DNA from: a virus
Strand: one strand, 5' to 3'
IMG/VR virus record: IMGVR_UViG_3300024503_000485
Span: 126,001 to 190,000 of that record
DNA length: 64,000 nucleotides
Shown: positions 1-6,392 of the stretch, piece after piece
Numbering within the stretch: the first letter of the stretch is position 1
Layout: every line of letters starts with the position of its first letter
Position numbers and translations under genes: made by a program
The notes under the pieces: model-generated
What the model saw: only the letters and a program-made list of their open reading frames with translations
What the model was told of the DNA's origin: nothing
Database searches by the model: none

Positions 1-894
1 AGCATCTAAATTTCTTAGATAGTCACCCGTATCTTTAACTAACTCTTCGTTTGAAACTCTTACTCCGCCGGCGCTCTTTGTGACTATTGCTGAATATCTA
101 GCAATGCCATTATTAATATCTTCAGTTGAATAACCCAATCTTGCAAGTTCGTCTCCAAGTTGACTATTTCTAATCTTCTGAGACATTTCACTTAAACGTT
201 TTGCACCTTGAGTTACACTACCGCCAAATAATGCTAAGTTCTCGCTGTTATTTTTAATAATGCTTGTGTACTGGTCAAGTGTTAGCCCTGTTGCCGAAAC
301 TTGACGTTGCATTTCTTGAATGCTTCCTCCGAAGTTTGCACCAACACTTGCTGCTTTGTTAAACGATTCATAAGTTTTTGTAGCAGCGCCTGCTACAGCA
401 CCAAAGGCCGACCCAAGAACTCCACCAAAAATTGGAATCTTGCCAATAATGCCGCCAACAGCATTGATGTTGTTTCCCATATTGGCAAGATCATTCATTA
501 ACCCAAAGAATGATGATCCTAATGCACTGGCACTACTAGCAACTTTTGTAAATCCAGAAGCAACTAATTTTGTCCCTTCAATAAATTTTTCCTGGGCTCT
601 AAGTTCTTCTTGATATTGTTTTATCTTTTCTTTTTGAGCTTTGTTTTCTTCTTCGTCTTGTTTTATCTTTTCTTTTTGCAGTTTGGTTAATTTTTTAAAT
701 CCGTCCGATGATTCTTCAAGTTGCTTGTAGAATTTTTTCATCGACTCTGCAATTTGTTTTTCAGATTTGCCGTCTTTGCCTTGTTTAGCAGCCAACAGAG
801 CAACAGCACGGACAAGTTCCTTGAGGGTGGCTTCGGTAGCCGCGTTGTTTAATTCAATTGGTTGACCGCCTAGATCACCGGTTACTTCTGCCAT
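1..894 (-). CDS. Tail tape-measure-like protein, N-terminal part (runs off the left edge)
   Basis: An open frame reads leftward from an ATG at 894 to base 1 without a stop, giving 298 visible residues. The first ~40 residues are polar. Residues ~60-100 are a Lys/Glu/Gln-rich, probably coiled-coil segment with two near-identical copies of QKEKIKQ-type sequence. After this comes an Ala/Gly-rich hydrophobic stretch (GAVLGSAFGAVAGAA) and a region with the pattern NNSENLALFGGSVTQGAKRLSEM. That mixture of coiled coil, hydrophobic Gly/Ala segment and this motif is typical of tail tape-measure or gp29-like proteins of marine T4-like phages, which set tail length inside the tube. The gene is divergent from gp26, whose T4 homologue acts in the hub/tape-measure assembly pathway. 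A late-promoter motif sits just upstream on the same strand. Function is inferred from composition and context; the C-terminus is not in the window. Confidence 0.6.
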   Translation of the reverse strand, partial: MAEVTGDLGGQPIELNNAATEATLKELVRAVALLAAKQGKDGKSEKQIAESMKKFYKQLEESSDGFKKLTKLQKEKIKQDEEENKAQKEKIKQYQEELRAQEKFIEGTKLVASGFTKVASSASALGSSFFGLMNDLANMGNNINAVGGIIGKIPIFGGVLGSAFGAVAGAATKTYESFNKAASVGANFGGSIQEMQRQVSATGLTLDQYTSIIKNNSENLALFGGSVTQGAKRLSEMSQKIRNSQLGDELARLGYSTEDINNGIARYSAIVTKSAGGVRVSNEELVKDTGDYLRNLDA

Positions 895-921
895 TATTCA
901 AAATCCCAGAAAAGTGCGTAC

Positions 922-928
922 ATAAATA
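922..928 (+). promoter_or_regulatory. Late promoter -10 motif (ATAAATA) for gp26-gp51
   Basis: ATAAATA matches the core of the T4 late promoter TATAAATA, which is recognised by gp55-type sigma. It lies 35 bases before the gp26 ATG, so the predicted transcript start leaves a short leader. A second motif on the other strand lies 16 bases to the right, making a divergent pair. Confidence 0.6.
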
Positions 929-943
929 CGTATGATTACTTTT

Positions 944-950
944 TATTTAT
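944..950 (-). promoter_or_regulatory. Late promoter -10 motif (minus strand) for the tape-measure-like gene
   Basis: The plus strand reads TATTTAT, which is ATAAATA on the minus strand. It lies 50 bases before the minus-strand ATG at 894. Together with the plus-strand motif at 922-928 it would give overlapping divergent late transcripts. Confidence 0.55.
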
Positions 951-962
951 CGGGGTTAAAAA

Positions 963-1823
963 ATGGTAGAAAATCCATCAATTGCTAAACCAACAAATCC
1001 GTTGGCAGCGTTTTTTAGACAACCAAAGTTATATGTAACTTTACCAAGTCACGGCAAATATTATCCGCCGGGAGTATTGGATCAGAGTGAGAATGGCGAA
1101 TACGCTGTCTATGCTATGACCGCTAAGGACGAACTTATGTTTAAAACTCCCGATGCGTTAATGAATGGTCAAGCAACCGTTGAACTAATAAAAAGCTGTG
1201 TGCCTGCTATTAAAGATCCTTGGAAAATGCCAAGTTTAGATTTAGATGCTGTTTTAATTGCTATTAGAACAGCAACCTACGGTGAAATGATGGAAGTTGA
1301 TGCGGATTGCCCTGAATGCAGTAATCGAAGTACATTTGAAATTAATCTTGTGAGTTATCTTGATAAACTTAATAATTTTAGATATGTAGATCAACTTGAA
1401 GTTCCACCGTTAACTATTACTATTAGACCTTATTCATATCAAGAAATTACTAAGGCTAGTATTAAAGCATTAGAACAACAAAAAGTATTAAACGTTGTTA
1501 CTAACGATTCATTGTCAGATGAAGAAAAATTAGAGCAATTTGGCGAAAGTTTTATTAAATTAACCGAATTAACCGTAGATGTTATTGCAGGATGTATCAC
1601 TAGTATTACTACGCCAGAAGCTACCGTAACTGATTCTGTTATGATTAAAGAATTTATTAACAATGCATCAACTGATGTGTTTAATACAATTAATAAACAT
1701 GTAACAGAAATGAAAGGTAGAATTGATCTACAGACTCAAGAAGTCGAGTGTACAGAATGTCATCATCAATATACTATTAACTTAGTAATGGATCAATCAA
1801 ATTTTTTCGCAGTAAGGTCTTAA
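963..1823 (+). CDS. 26: Baseplate hub protein gp26-like (tail assembly chaperone candidate)
   Basis: This 286-residue protein resembles the T4 gp26 family (the Pfam 'T4 bacteriophage base plate protein' group). In T4 gp26 is needed for hub assembly and acts together with gp51. It has two CxxC pairs, C116/C119 (DCPECS) and C263/C266 (ECTECHH), which together look like a four-cysteine zinc ribbon. The conserved N-terminal segment with PSHGKYYPPG is present. The start ATG follows an AT-rich leader from a late promoter; a weak GGGG lies 9 bases upstream. The last codons (Asn-Phe-Phe at 1800-1808) form a slippery run, and the next gene, gp51, lies in the -1 frame with no start codon. The gene may therefore give two products, as lambda G/GT does. 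Confidence 0.8.
   Translation: MVENPSIAKPTNPLAAFFRQPKLYVTLPSHGKYYPPGVLDQSENGEYAVYAMTAKDELMFKTPDALMNGQATVELIKSCVPAIKDPWKMPSLDLDAVLIAIRTATYGEMMEVDADCPECSNRSTFEINLVSYLDKLNNFRYVDQLEVPPLTITIRPYSYQEITKASIKALEQQKVLNVVTNDSLSDEEKLEQFGESFIKLTELTVDVIAGCITSITTPEATVTDSVMIKEFINNASTDVFNTINKHVTEMKGRIDLQTQEVECTECHHQYTINLVMDQSNFFAVRS
1799..1808 (+). promoter_or_regulatory. Probable -1 ribosomal frameshift site between gp26 and gp51
   Basis: The bases are AAATTTTTTC. In the gp26 frame this contains two overlapping classical X XXY YYZ heptamers, A AAT TTT (1799-1805) and T TTT TTC (1802-1808). Slipping back one base at the second leads directly into the open gp51 frame at 1808, five codons before the gp26 stop at 1821. 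No ATG, GTG or TTG exists in the gp51 frame between here and the conserved gp51 core. A stimulatory structure downstream was not identified by eye. Confidence 0.65.
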
Positions 1824-2035
1824 ACCTCCCAAGGCCGGAGATCTTACATCTTGTTTCAAAATTAGAAAAAGAGGCTAGGGAGATTAAAAAGGATGTCCTC
1901 AAGGCTTGTTGGTATATGCGAGGACTTTCTTATAGTGAAGGTATGAATCTAAGTTATGAAGAGCGCCAAATTATTGGCGAGATTATCAAAGATAATTTAG
2001 AGACCACTAAGAAAAGCGGCCTCCCATTCTTTTAA
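1808..2035 (+). CDS. 51: Baseplate hub assembly catalyst gp51-like, in the -1 frame of gp26
   Basis: The frame reads about 75 codons to a TAA at 2035. The product carries the recognisable gp51 pattern: LPRPEILHLVSKLEKEAR, then CWYMRGLSYSEGMNLSYEER and IIGEIIKDNLE, ending in SGLPFF. gp51 is a small protein needed for T4 hub assembly. There is no usable start codon before the conserved core; the first in-frame ATG is at about 1916, inside CWYMRG. The gene is therefore most simply expressed as a C-terminal extension of gp26 by -1 slippage, giving a fusion of about 357 residues. Initiation at a non-standard codon is the alternative. The stop abuts the stop of the convergent minus-strand gene with no gap. 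The start coordinate given is the first codon after the proposed slip. Confidence 0.75.
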   Translation, partial: RSKVLNLPRPEILHLVSKLEKEAREIKKDVLKACWYMRGLSYSEGMNLSYEERQIIGEIIKDNLETTKKSGLPFF

Positions 2036-3145
2036 TTACTTTTTAAAAATACTTGTTGCACCTGATTTAACATTTTCGGTGAACAATTTCTTTTTGTGTT
2101 CTTCAATTTTTCTTTCAAGTGCTTCTGCCAAAGGATTACCTGTGTTAACTTTGCCAGCGGCTTGCACCGAAGGCTGAGCAGGAGCCTTAGCTCTTGATTT
2201 TCTCGGAGCACGTTTCTTTGTCTGCATTGTAGGTTCAACTGCGGGTTCTTGTGTTGCAGCTGGCTGTTCCGGTGCTGGTTGTTGTTGCATATTAGGATTG
2301 TTTGGATTTGCTGTATGGGTTGTTGTTCCACCAACCTTTGATGTTGTTCCACCAGTTGAGCTTGTTCCAGTGCTTACTGCCGGATTTGGTTCGCCGGCTA
2401 AGTTTGCTGCCATTTGTCCAAATGCACCTCCGCCTGCTGCTGGTTTTTCTTGTGCTGCTGGTTGTGCGCCTAATTCTTTTTGTAGTCCTGCAAGGATTCG
2501 TTGTTTACCTTTTTTATCTAGTTTAGCAATCTTAGCTTTAACCTGTGCATAAGGCGTGCCTTGTTGAGCTTGATCTTGTCCTTGACCACCTGCTGCTTGA
2601 CCTTGTGCGGGTTCCATAGTTGGTTCAATTCTTCCAGATGCATCAGGTTGTGCTGCTCCGCCTGCTGCTGGTTTTCCTTTTGCAGGTGCTGGTTGTCCGC
2701 TAGCGGCCGGTTGTTGGCCTCCTGCTTGACCTTGTGCGGGTTCTTCTTGATCTGTATCTTGCATTCCTGCTTTCTTGGCTGCATTAAGGAAAGGATTATT
2801 TTGACCAATCTTTCCTTTTTTCCACATATCTTGAGCAACTTGACGTTTAGTTATGCCTCCTTGACCACCTGCTGCTTGTTGACCACCGGCACCACCTGCT
2901 GCTTGTTGACCACCTGCTGCTTGACCTTGTGCGGGCTCTTCGTCATCTCCTGCACCTGCTACCGTACTTTTACCTGCGGCAAATCCTTTTTTAGCGGCTG
3001 CACCAAGTCCAGCTATACCACCTGCAACTGCGCCAACGCCTTTGGCAGCAGTTCCTACAGCTTTGCCAACTGCACTACCAATTTTATTCATCAATGGGCC
3101 TTCGGCAAGTTCTTTATCTTCGGTTATGAATTCATTTAATCTCAT
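2036..3145 (-). CDS. Ala/Gly/Gln/Pro-rich protein with capsid-targeting-like N-terminus
   Basis: This 369-residue protein has no recognised enzymatic domain. It opens with MRLNEFITEDKELAEG, which resembles the T4 capsid targeting sequence (MKTYQEFIAE type) and holds two (L/I)-x-E sites of the kind cut by the T4 prohead protease gp21 (ITE and LAE). Residues ~20-65 are Gly/Ala-rich, with repeated GKAVG/AGGIAG-like units. Residues ~70-330 are low complexity with many PAQGQAAGG-type repeats, then a Lys/Arg-rich segment (KKRAPRKSRAKA). A ~30-residue block near residues 200-232 (YAQVKAKIAKLDKKGKQRIL) is repeated at the C-terminus of the upstream neighbour. The gene follows that neighbour by one base. 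A packaged internal or scaffold-like head protein is a plausible inference only. Confidence 0.6.
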   Translation of the reverse strand: MRLNEFITEDKELAEGPLMNKIGSAVGKAVGTAAKGVGAVAGGIAGLGAAAKKGFAAGKSTVAGAGDDEEPAQGQAAGGQQAAGGAGGQQAAGGQGGITKRQVAQDMWKKGKIGQNNPFLNAAKKAGMQDTDQEEPAQGQAGGQQPAASGQPAPAKGKPAAGGAAQPDASGRIEPTMEPAQGQAAGGQGQDQAQQGTPYAQVKAKIAKLDKKGKQRILAGLQKELGAQPAAQEKPAAGGGAFGQMAANLAGEPNPAVSTGTSSTGGTTSKVGGTTTHTANPNNPNMQQQPAPEQPAATQEPAVEPTMQTKKRAPRKSRAKAPAQPSVQAAGKVNTGNPLAEALERKIEEHKKKLFTENVKSGATSIFKK

Positions 3146-3146
3146 T

Positions 3147-4664
3147 TTAAGCAGTTCCTAATTGTTTTTGTAAGAAGCCCATGATACGCTTTTTACTTTT
3201 CTTATCTAACTTAGCTAACTCTGATTTAACTTCTGCATATAGTGTAGCTGTTTTTTTACCATTGGCGCCACCTTGGCCACCTTGATCGGCACCGCCCTGA
3301 CCGGGTGGTGGTAGTTTCATTTGACTATAAACTTGTGTAACAATACCTGCATCAATGCCCTGATCTTGTAAAAACTTTGCTAGTTCTTCTGAATCTGTAG
3401 GAGCACCTGCTTTTTGCCAAGCAGAATTTAACTTGTCTGCCGTGACCTGTGTGGTCATGTTATGACCTTTTGTCTTGGCCCAATCAACTGCTTTGCCTGC
3501 TCCAGCTTTAACCTTGTCCATAAAGCCAGCTTCTGATAACACACGATTAAACACTAGATATACTTGACCTTCACTTAAAGGTCTAGTTTGAATATAATAA
3601 CTTTCTTGTTTTGGTTGTTTGCTGCCTGTACCAGCTGCAACTGCGCCTTGCGCAGCCGCGCCTAAGAATTTAAACACTTCTTTAGCACCTTCGGCAGCAG
3701 ATTTTAACATTGCTCGCTTGTCTGCTGTGGCAGCAATCTGAGCAATATACTCTGGATTATTAAATTTATCATCAATCATGCCCTGAAGAACTTGCCATAC
3801 CTTGTCGCTTTGAGCATAATCTCCTGCTTGCCAAGCAGAAGTAGCATCCATGAATAACTCTTTAGCATCTGCAATATCTGCTGGTTGTCCTACTAGTCCT
3901 TTAATTTCAAAGTTAGCAGAACGTGATCCTAACTCTCCCCCAACTTCATCAAAGATTTGAGTCATGTTTAATCTTCTAGCACCAGGGAATAGATTATCTT
4001 TGATAATATCAACTCCGCCACTGAGTGCATCGCCAATAAGTTCAAAGGTCTTACCAGCAATAAAACCATAGGCTGCTGTTTTAATACCTTTGCCAATGGT
4101 AGTTGAAAGTTTTTCGCCTTTGATTAGTTCAGACGAATTACGAATAATAGCACCTGCAATAGCGCCACCTACTGGGCCACCTGCAAGAGCTGCTAGAGTG
4201 GTAAGCACACCAATAATCGCTGCTGACTTACCTGGATTTTCTTTCATCCAAGTTCCCCATCCAGTTAGAGTTTTATCTAGCTCAGGAAACTTAGCACCAA
4301 CTTTAGCCTTTAAATCTTCAAACTTTTGGTCCATGTTCTTAACAGGCGTAGTATCCTGTAGCCATTTACCAACTTTATTAACTACTTCATCTGCTTTTTT
4401 AGCAACATCGATGCCTTTGCCCAGCATTGTTCTATTACCACCACCTGCACTTACACTTTGCTCTACAGATCCAAATACCTGTTTAACCTGTTCAGGGCTT
4501 AGACTAGCTTCGATAAGAGGTAGCATTTCATTATAAATGCCTTCAACAATTCTGCGTTGTTCCTTATTAAGACCGTCACAGCTTTCCTCTAATATTAATC
4601 GTGAGTTGTGCATATGTCTTTCGACAAGTAACTGATGATTTTCTAATAATGTTGATATTTTCAT
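3147..4664 (-). CDS. Large phage protein with Gly/Ala hydrophobic segment; probable virion protein
   Basis: This 505-residue protein is not a recognised family. The N-terminus MKISTLLENHQLLVERH holds LLE and LVE, possible prohead-protease sites, as in the neighbour. Residues ~150-180 form a hydrophobic Gly/Ala segment (AAIIGVLTTLAALAGGPVGG) that could insert in a membrane, and residues ~195-225 form a second, weaker one. The C-terminus is Gly/Gln-rich and ends in a block (YAEVKSELAKLDKKSKKRIM) closely related to one in the gene that follows. The pair may therefore have arisen by duplication or share a binding partner. A late-promoter motif lies 27 bases before the ATG, which marks it as late-expressed and supports a virion or morphogenesis role. 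Ejected internal protein and membrane-acting protein are both possible. Confidence 0.6.
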   Translation of the reverse strand: MKISTLLENHQLLVERHMHNSRLILEESCDGLNKEQRRIVEGIYNEMLPLIEASLSPEQVKQVFGSVEQSVSAGGGNRTMLGKGIDVAKKADEVVNKVGKWLQDTTPVKNMDQKFEDLKAKVGAKFPELDKTLTGWGTWMKENPGKSAAIIGVLTTLAALAGGPVGGAIAGAIIRNSSELIKGEKLSTTIGKGIKTAAYGFIAGKTFELIGDALSGGVDIIKDNLFPGARRLNMTQIFDEVGGELGSRSANFEIKGLVGQPADIADAKELFMDATSAWQAGDYAQSDKVWQVLQGMIDDKFNNPEYIAQIAATADKRAMLKSAAEGAKEVFKFLGAAAQGAVAAGTGSKQPKQESYYIQTRPLSEGQVYLVFNRVLSEAGFMDKVKAGAGKAVDWAKTKGHNMTTQVTADKLNSAWQKAGAPTDSEELAKFLQDQGIDAGIVTQVYSQMKLPPPGQGGADQGGQGGANGKKTATLYAEVKSELAKLDKKSKKRIMGFLQKQLGTA

Positions 4665-4690
4665 AAAAGACTCAAAATTGATATACTACT

Positions 4691-4697
4691 TATTTAT
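4691..4697 (-). promoter_or_regulatory. Late promoter -10 motif upstream of the 505-residue protein gene
   Basis: The minus strand reads ATAAATA, 27 bases before the ATG at 4664. It lies just after the hairpin at 4702-4721 in the direction of minus-strand transcription, as expected if the upstream operon ends and a late transcript begins here. Confidence 0.55.
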
Positions 4698-4701
4698 TGA
4701 A

Positions 4702-4721
4702 AAGCGAGCTAACGCTCGCTT
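4702..4721 (-). terminator. Hairpin, possible terminator of the gp55-GIY-YIG operon
   Basis: AAGCGAGC and GCTCGCTT form a perfect 8-bp stem with a 4-base loop. On the minus strand it is followed by a short TTTTC run and then the late-promoter motif. The T run is short, so termination is uncertain. Confidence 0.4.
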
Positions 4722-4788
4722 GCTTTATCGCTTCGCTCAAAGCACTTTTCTTTTTTTTAATTATTTCAAAGATGCAGTTGAAATATAT

Positions 4789-4805
4789 TTTGCGCGAAGC
4801 GCAAA
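4789..4805. repeat. Perfect hairpin TTTGCGC-GAA-GCGCAAA
   Basis: A 7-bp stem with a GAA loop. It is flanked by A/T-rich sequence and followed by the first copy of the CATTATCC element at 4811. Confidence 0.5.
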
Positions 4806-4835
4806 TTTAGCATTATCCAGATCGTTTCAGTCACA

Positions 4836-4857
4836 CTTTGCCCGTTGCCGGGCAAAG
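4836..4857. repeat. Perfect hairpin CTTTGCCCG-TTGC-CGGGCAAAG
   Basis: A 9-bp GC-rich stem with a 4-base loop, followed on the plus strand by a run of A residues and the second CATTATCC copy at 4864. On the minus strand the T run precedes the stem, so it is not an ordinary minus-strand terminator. Confidence 0.55.
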
Positions 4858-5175
4858 AAAAAACATTATCCGAGTCGAACCATGTCACACAGCAGTAGAG
4901 CATTACAGAGGCGGTTGTCCGGTACCTCGAGCTCCGTCTTTACACAACGGCGGTATACATTAATCTGCTATCACTAATGTACACGTGGGGTTTTTCTCCC
5001 CTCATTTTACCTTTACATATCCTTTTCAAACAACTAAATCGCAGGTTTTAAGCGATCTTCATCCATAAATGGGTAGTAGTTGAGTACCATTGCGGCATGG
5101 AATTCCGTCCCTGCGACCACGATTGACCAGGTTTAGAGCGCATGAAGTTAAGGCCTGCGCTAGCCAAAAACCGCT

Positions 5176-5610
5176 TTATTTTGCCTTTTTATGTTCTTCT
5201 AGGCGTTGCCTTAGTATGTTTGAACCGCCTACTCTGACGTTTATAATGCCATTATAATATTCGTCAGTTTCTAAAACTCTGCGTTCAAACTGCTCTCTTG
5301 CCTCTAAATAGGACATTTCTGCCTTGGATTTGCAAAGATAAAGTATTTCTCTAGTGAAGTTTCCGGGACCTAATGCTTGGACGTCTGCGTTTAACCTATC
5401 AGAAGAACCCCAGTAATCGCGCCAATCGCTTTCAACTACGGATCTACGTTTAAGTTTTTTGCCTTTGAGTGGTGGTTTAGTACGTTTAAATTGTGCTAAT
5501 TTCTTGCCTATGTACTTCTGCCCGGTTTGTGTGTTCGTGATGAGATAAACAAAGCCAATATAGCCTTCTGGTATTTCGTTTATTGGTTGATTTTGATACG
5601 TCCATTGCAC
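5176..5610 (-). CDS. GIY-YIG family endonuclease
   Basis: This 144-residue protein has the GIY-YIG nuclease signature in variant form. The first motif is G19-F20-V21-Y22 followed by LITN, and the second is Y33-I34-G35-KK. Downstream lies an Arg-containing helix (RDYWGSSDRLNADV) and a Glu-rich region (YLEAREQFERRVL) that fit the rest of the fold. Relatives occur widely in T4-like phages, both as mobile seg-type endonucleases and as fixed phage genes. No DNA-binding tail of the homing type (for example NUMOD repeats) is visible, so it may be a resident nuclease. It is the last gene of the minus-strand operon headed by gp55; its ATG directly follows the preceding stop and the non-coding interval lies beyond it. 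Confidence 0.75.
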   Translation of the reverse strand: MQWTYQNQPINEIPEGYIGFVYLITNTQTGQKYIGKKLAQFKRTKPPLKGKKLKRRSVVESDWRDYWGSSDRLNADVQALGPGNFTREILYLCKSKAEMSYLEAREQFERRVLETDEYYNGIINVRVGGSNILRQRLEEHKKAK

Positions 5611-5841
5611 TCACTTAGTTATTTTAGGCGGTCTTCCAACCATGCCTTTTCTGGCTAACTTTCGTTGTTCGCGTTTTTCTTGTATCTCAACTCGCCTTTT
5701 TGATGCCTCGTTGCGTATTTCTGATAGCCAATATCGTGCCTTAATGCCTGCTTCATCTGAGCCTTTGTATTCAAATCGTTCTTGCCACTTAAAATATTCC
5801 TGAAAAGCAGCAATCATACGATCGTGCGATTCTGTTGTCAT
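5611..5841 (-). CDS. Small basic protein with AT-hook-like C-terminus
   Basis: This 76-residue protein of unknown function is largely helical and highly charged (residues ~25-65 are rich in Glu, Arg and Lys). It ends in KGMVGRPPKITK, whose GRPP core flanked by basic residues resembles an AT-hook that binds the DNA minor groove. Its ATG overlaps the stop of the 2OG oxygenase gene by four bases, and it runs directly into the GIY-YIG gene, so the three are probably translated together. A DNA-binding partner for the neighbouring nuclease is possible but unproven. Confidence 0.6.
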   Translation of the reverse strand: MTTESHDRMIAAFQEYFKWQERFEYKGSDEAGIKARYWLSEIRNEASKRRVEIQEKREQRKLARKGMVGRPPKITK

Positions 5842-6392
5842 AACAAAGGAGGGCCTTCAAAGAATTGAATAAGTGTTTTTCTAGTGCCTTTGGTTACTGG
5901 ATCAACTTTATGAGGAACCCAGCTAGGAAAAACTAACAATGTTCCTGGCAATCTAAATTCTTCAATTACATGAGGACCGTTGAAAAATAAACTTATATCA
6001 CCGCCCTCATACGGTTCGTCAGATAAGTTTAGTAATGCTGTTAATTTAATATCCTTAATACCATCTCTTCTCCCGTCGGTGTGCCAATCATATTCGCCGT
6101 TGGTTTTAGAATCGTAGGTATTGTAACTTAATATTGACTCGTACCCAATTGCGTCAAGATGAAATCTAAAAGCAAGGTTGTTAATAACACCAATTGATTC
6201 ATAAAATTTTTCTAATTCGGGGGATATAAATTTTCTGTTGATAAATTTTACATCGGCAGTTTTAGTTGCTCCATCTGCAGGAACATCTTTTACAGAATCG
6301 TCTCTATTATAATGTAATAGAATTAAAGTCCTGAGTTCTTCACACATTTCTGGTGTATAAAGTTCTTTAACATAATAAAAGTCATAAATCAT
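5838..6392 (-). CDS. 2-oxoglutarate/Fe(II)-dependent oxygenase (prolyl-hydroxylase-like)
   Basis: The 184-residue protein has the double-stranded beta-helix oxygenase signature. The metal ligands are H104 and D106 in the motif DWHTDG, and H161 in VPHKV, and R171 (KGTRK) is placed to bind 2-oxoglutarate. The sequence between them (LTALLNLSDEPYEGGDISLFF) is typical of the PHD/P4H-like family. Such enzymes hydroxylate proteins, nucleic acids or small molecules; the substrate here cannot be told. Genes of this type are frequent in marine T4-like phages. The ATG overlaps the gp46 stop by four bases, so it is co-transcribed with the recombination genes. Confidence 0.85.
   Translation of the reverse strand: MIYDFYYVKELYTPEMCEELRTLILLHYNRDDSVKDVPADGATKTADVKFINRKFISPELEKFYESIGVINNLAFRFHLDAIGYESILSYNTYDSKTNGEYDWHTDGRRDGIKDIKLTALLNLSDEPYEGGDISLFFNGPHVIEEFRLPGTLLVFPSWVPHKVDPVTKGTRKTLIQFFEGPPLL

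Larger units (their letters stand above)
4665..5175. other. Long non-coding interval with three perfect hairpins and a direct repeat
   Basis: No convincing gene is seen here. Hairpins lie at 4702-4721, 4789-4805 and 4836-4857. Two related copies of a 26-27 base element, CATTATCC...TCG...GTCACAC, lie at 4811-4836 and 4864-4890, each just after a hairpin. From about 4830 to 5170 the base composition is visibly richer in G+C than the flanking genes. A short minus-strand frame around 5038-5130 encodes a peptide (VLNYYPFMDEDRLKPAI at its end) but has no good start signal. The interval could hold a small RNA, terminators for the minus-strand operon, or a remnant of replaced genes. Confidence 0.5.

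Noticed and set aside
2561-3139. 192-codon Cys/Leu/Ser-rich plus-strand frame opposite the low-complexity protein
   Set aside because: Mirror of the Gln/Ala/Gly repeats of the minus-strand gene; no start signals.
4830-4900. tRNA-like T-arm sequence GGTTCGACTC on the minus strand
   Set aside because: Flanking bases do not form the T stem, and no acceptor, D or anticodon arms can be fitted around it.
4921-4934. Overlapping KpnI/XhoI/SacI-like palindromes (GGTACC, CTCGAG, GAGCTC) resembling a vector polylinker
   Set aside because: Only 14 bases, not matching a common vector cloning site that I know, and embedded in otherwise non-vector sequence; chance is the simpler reading.
4678-4977. 99-codon plus-strand frame in the non-coding interval
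   Set aside because: Its product is compositionally odd, overlaps all three hairpins, and has no ribosome-binding site or promoter on that strand.
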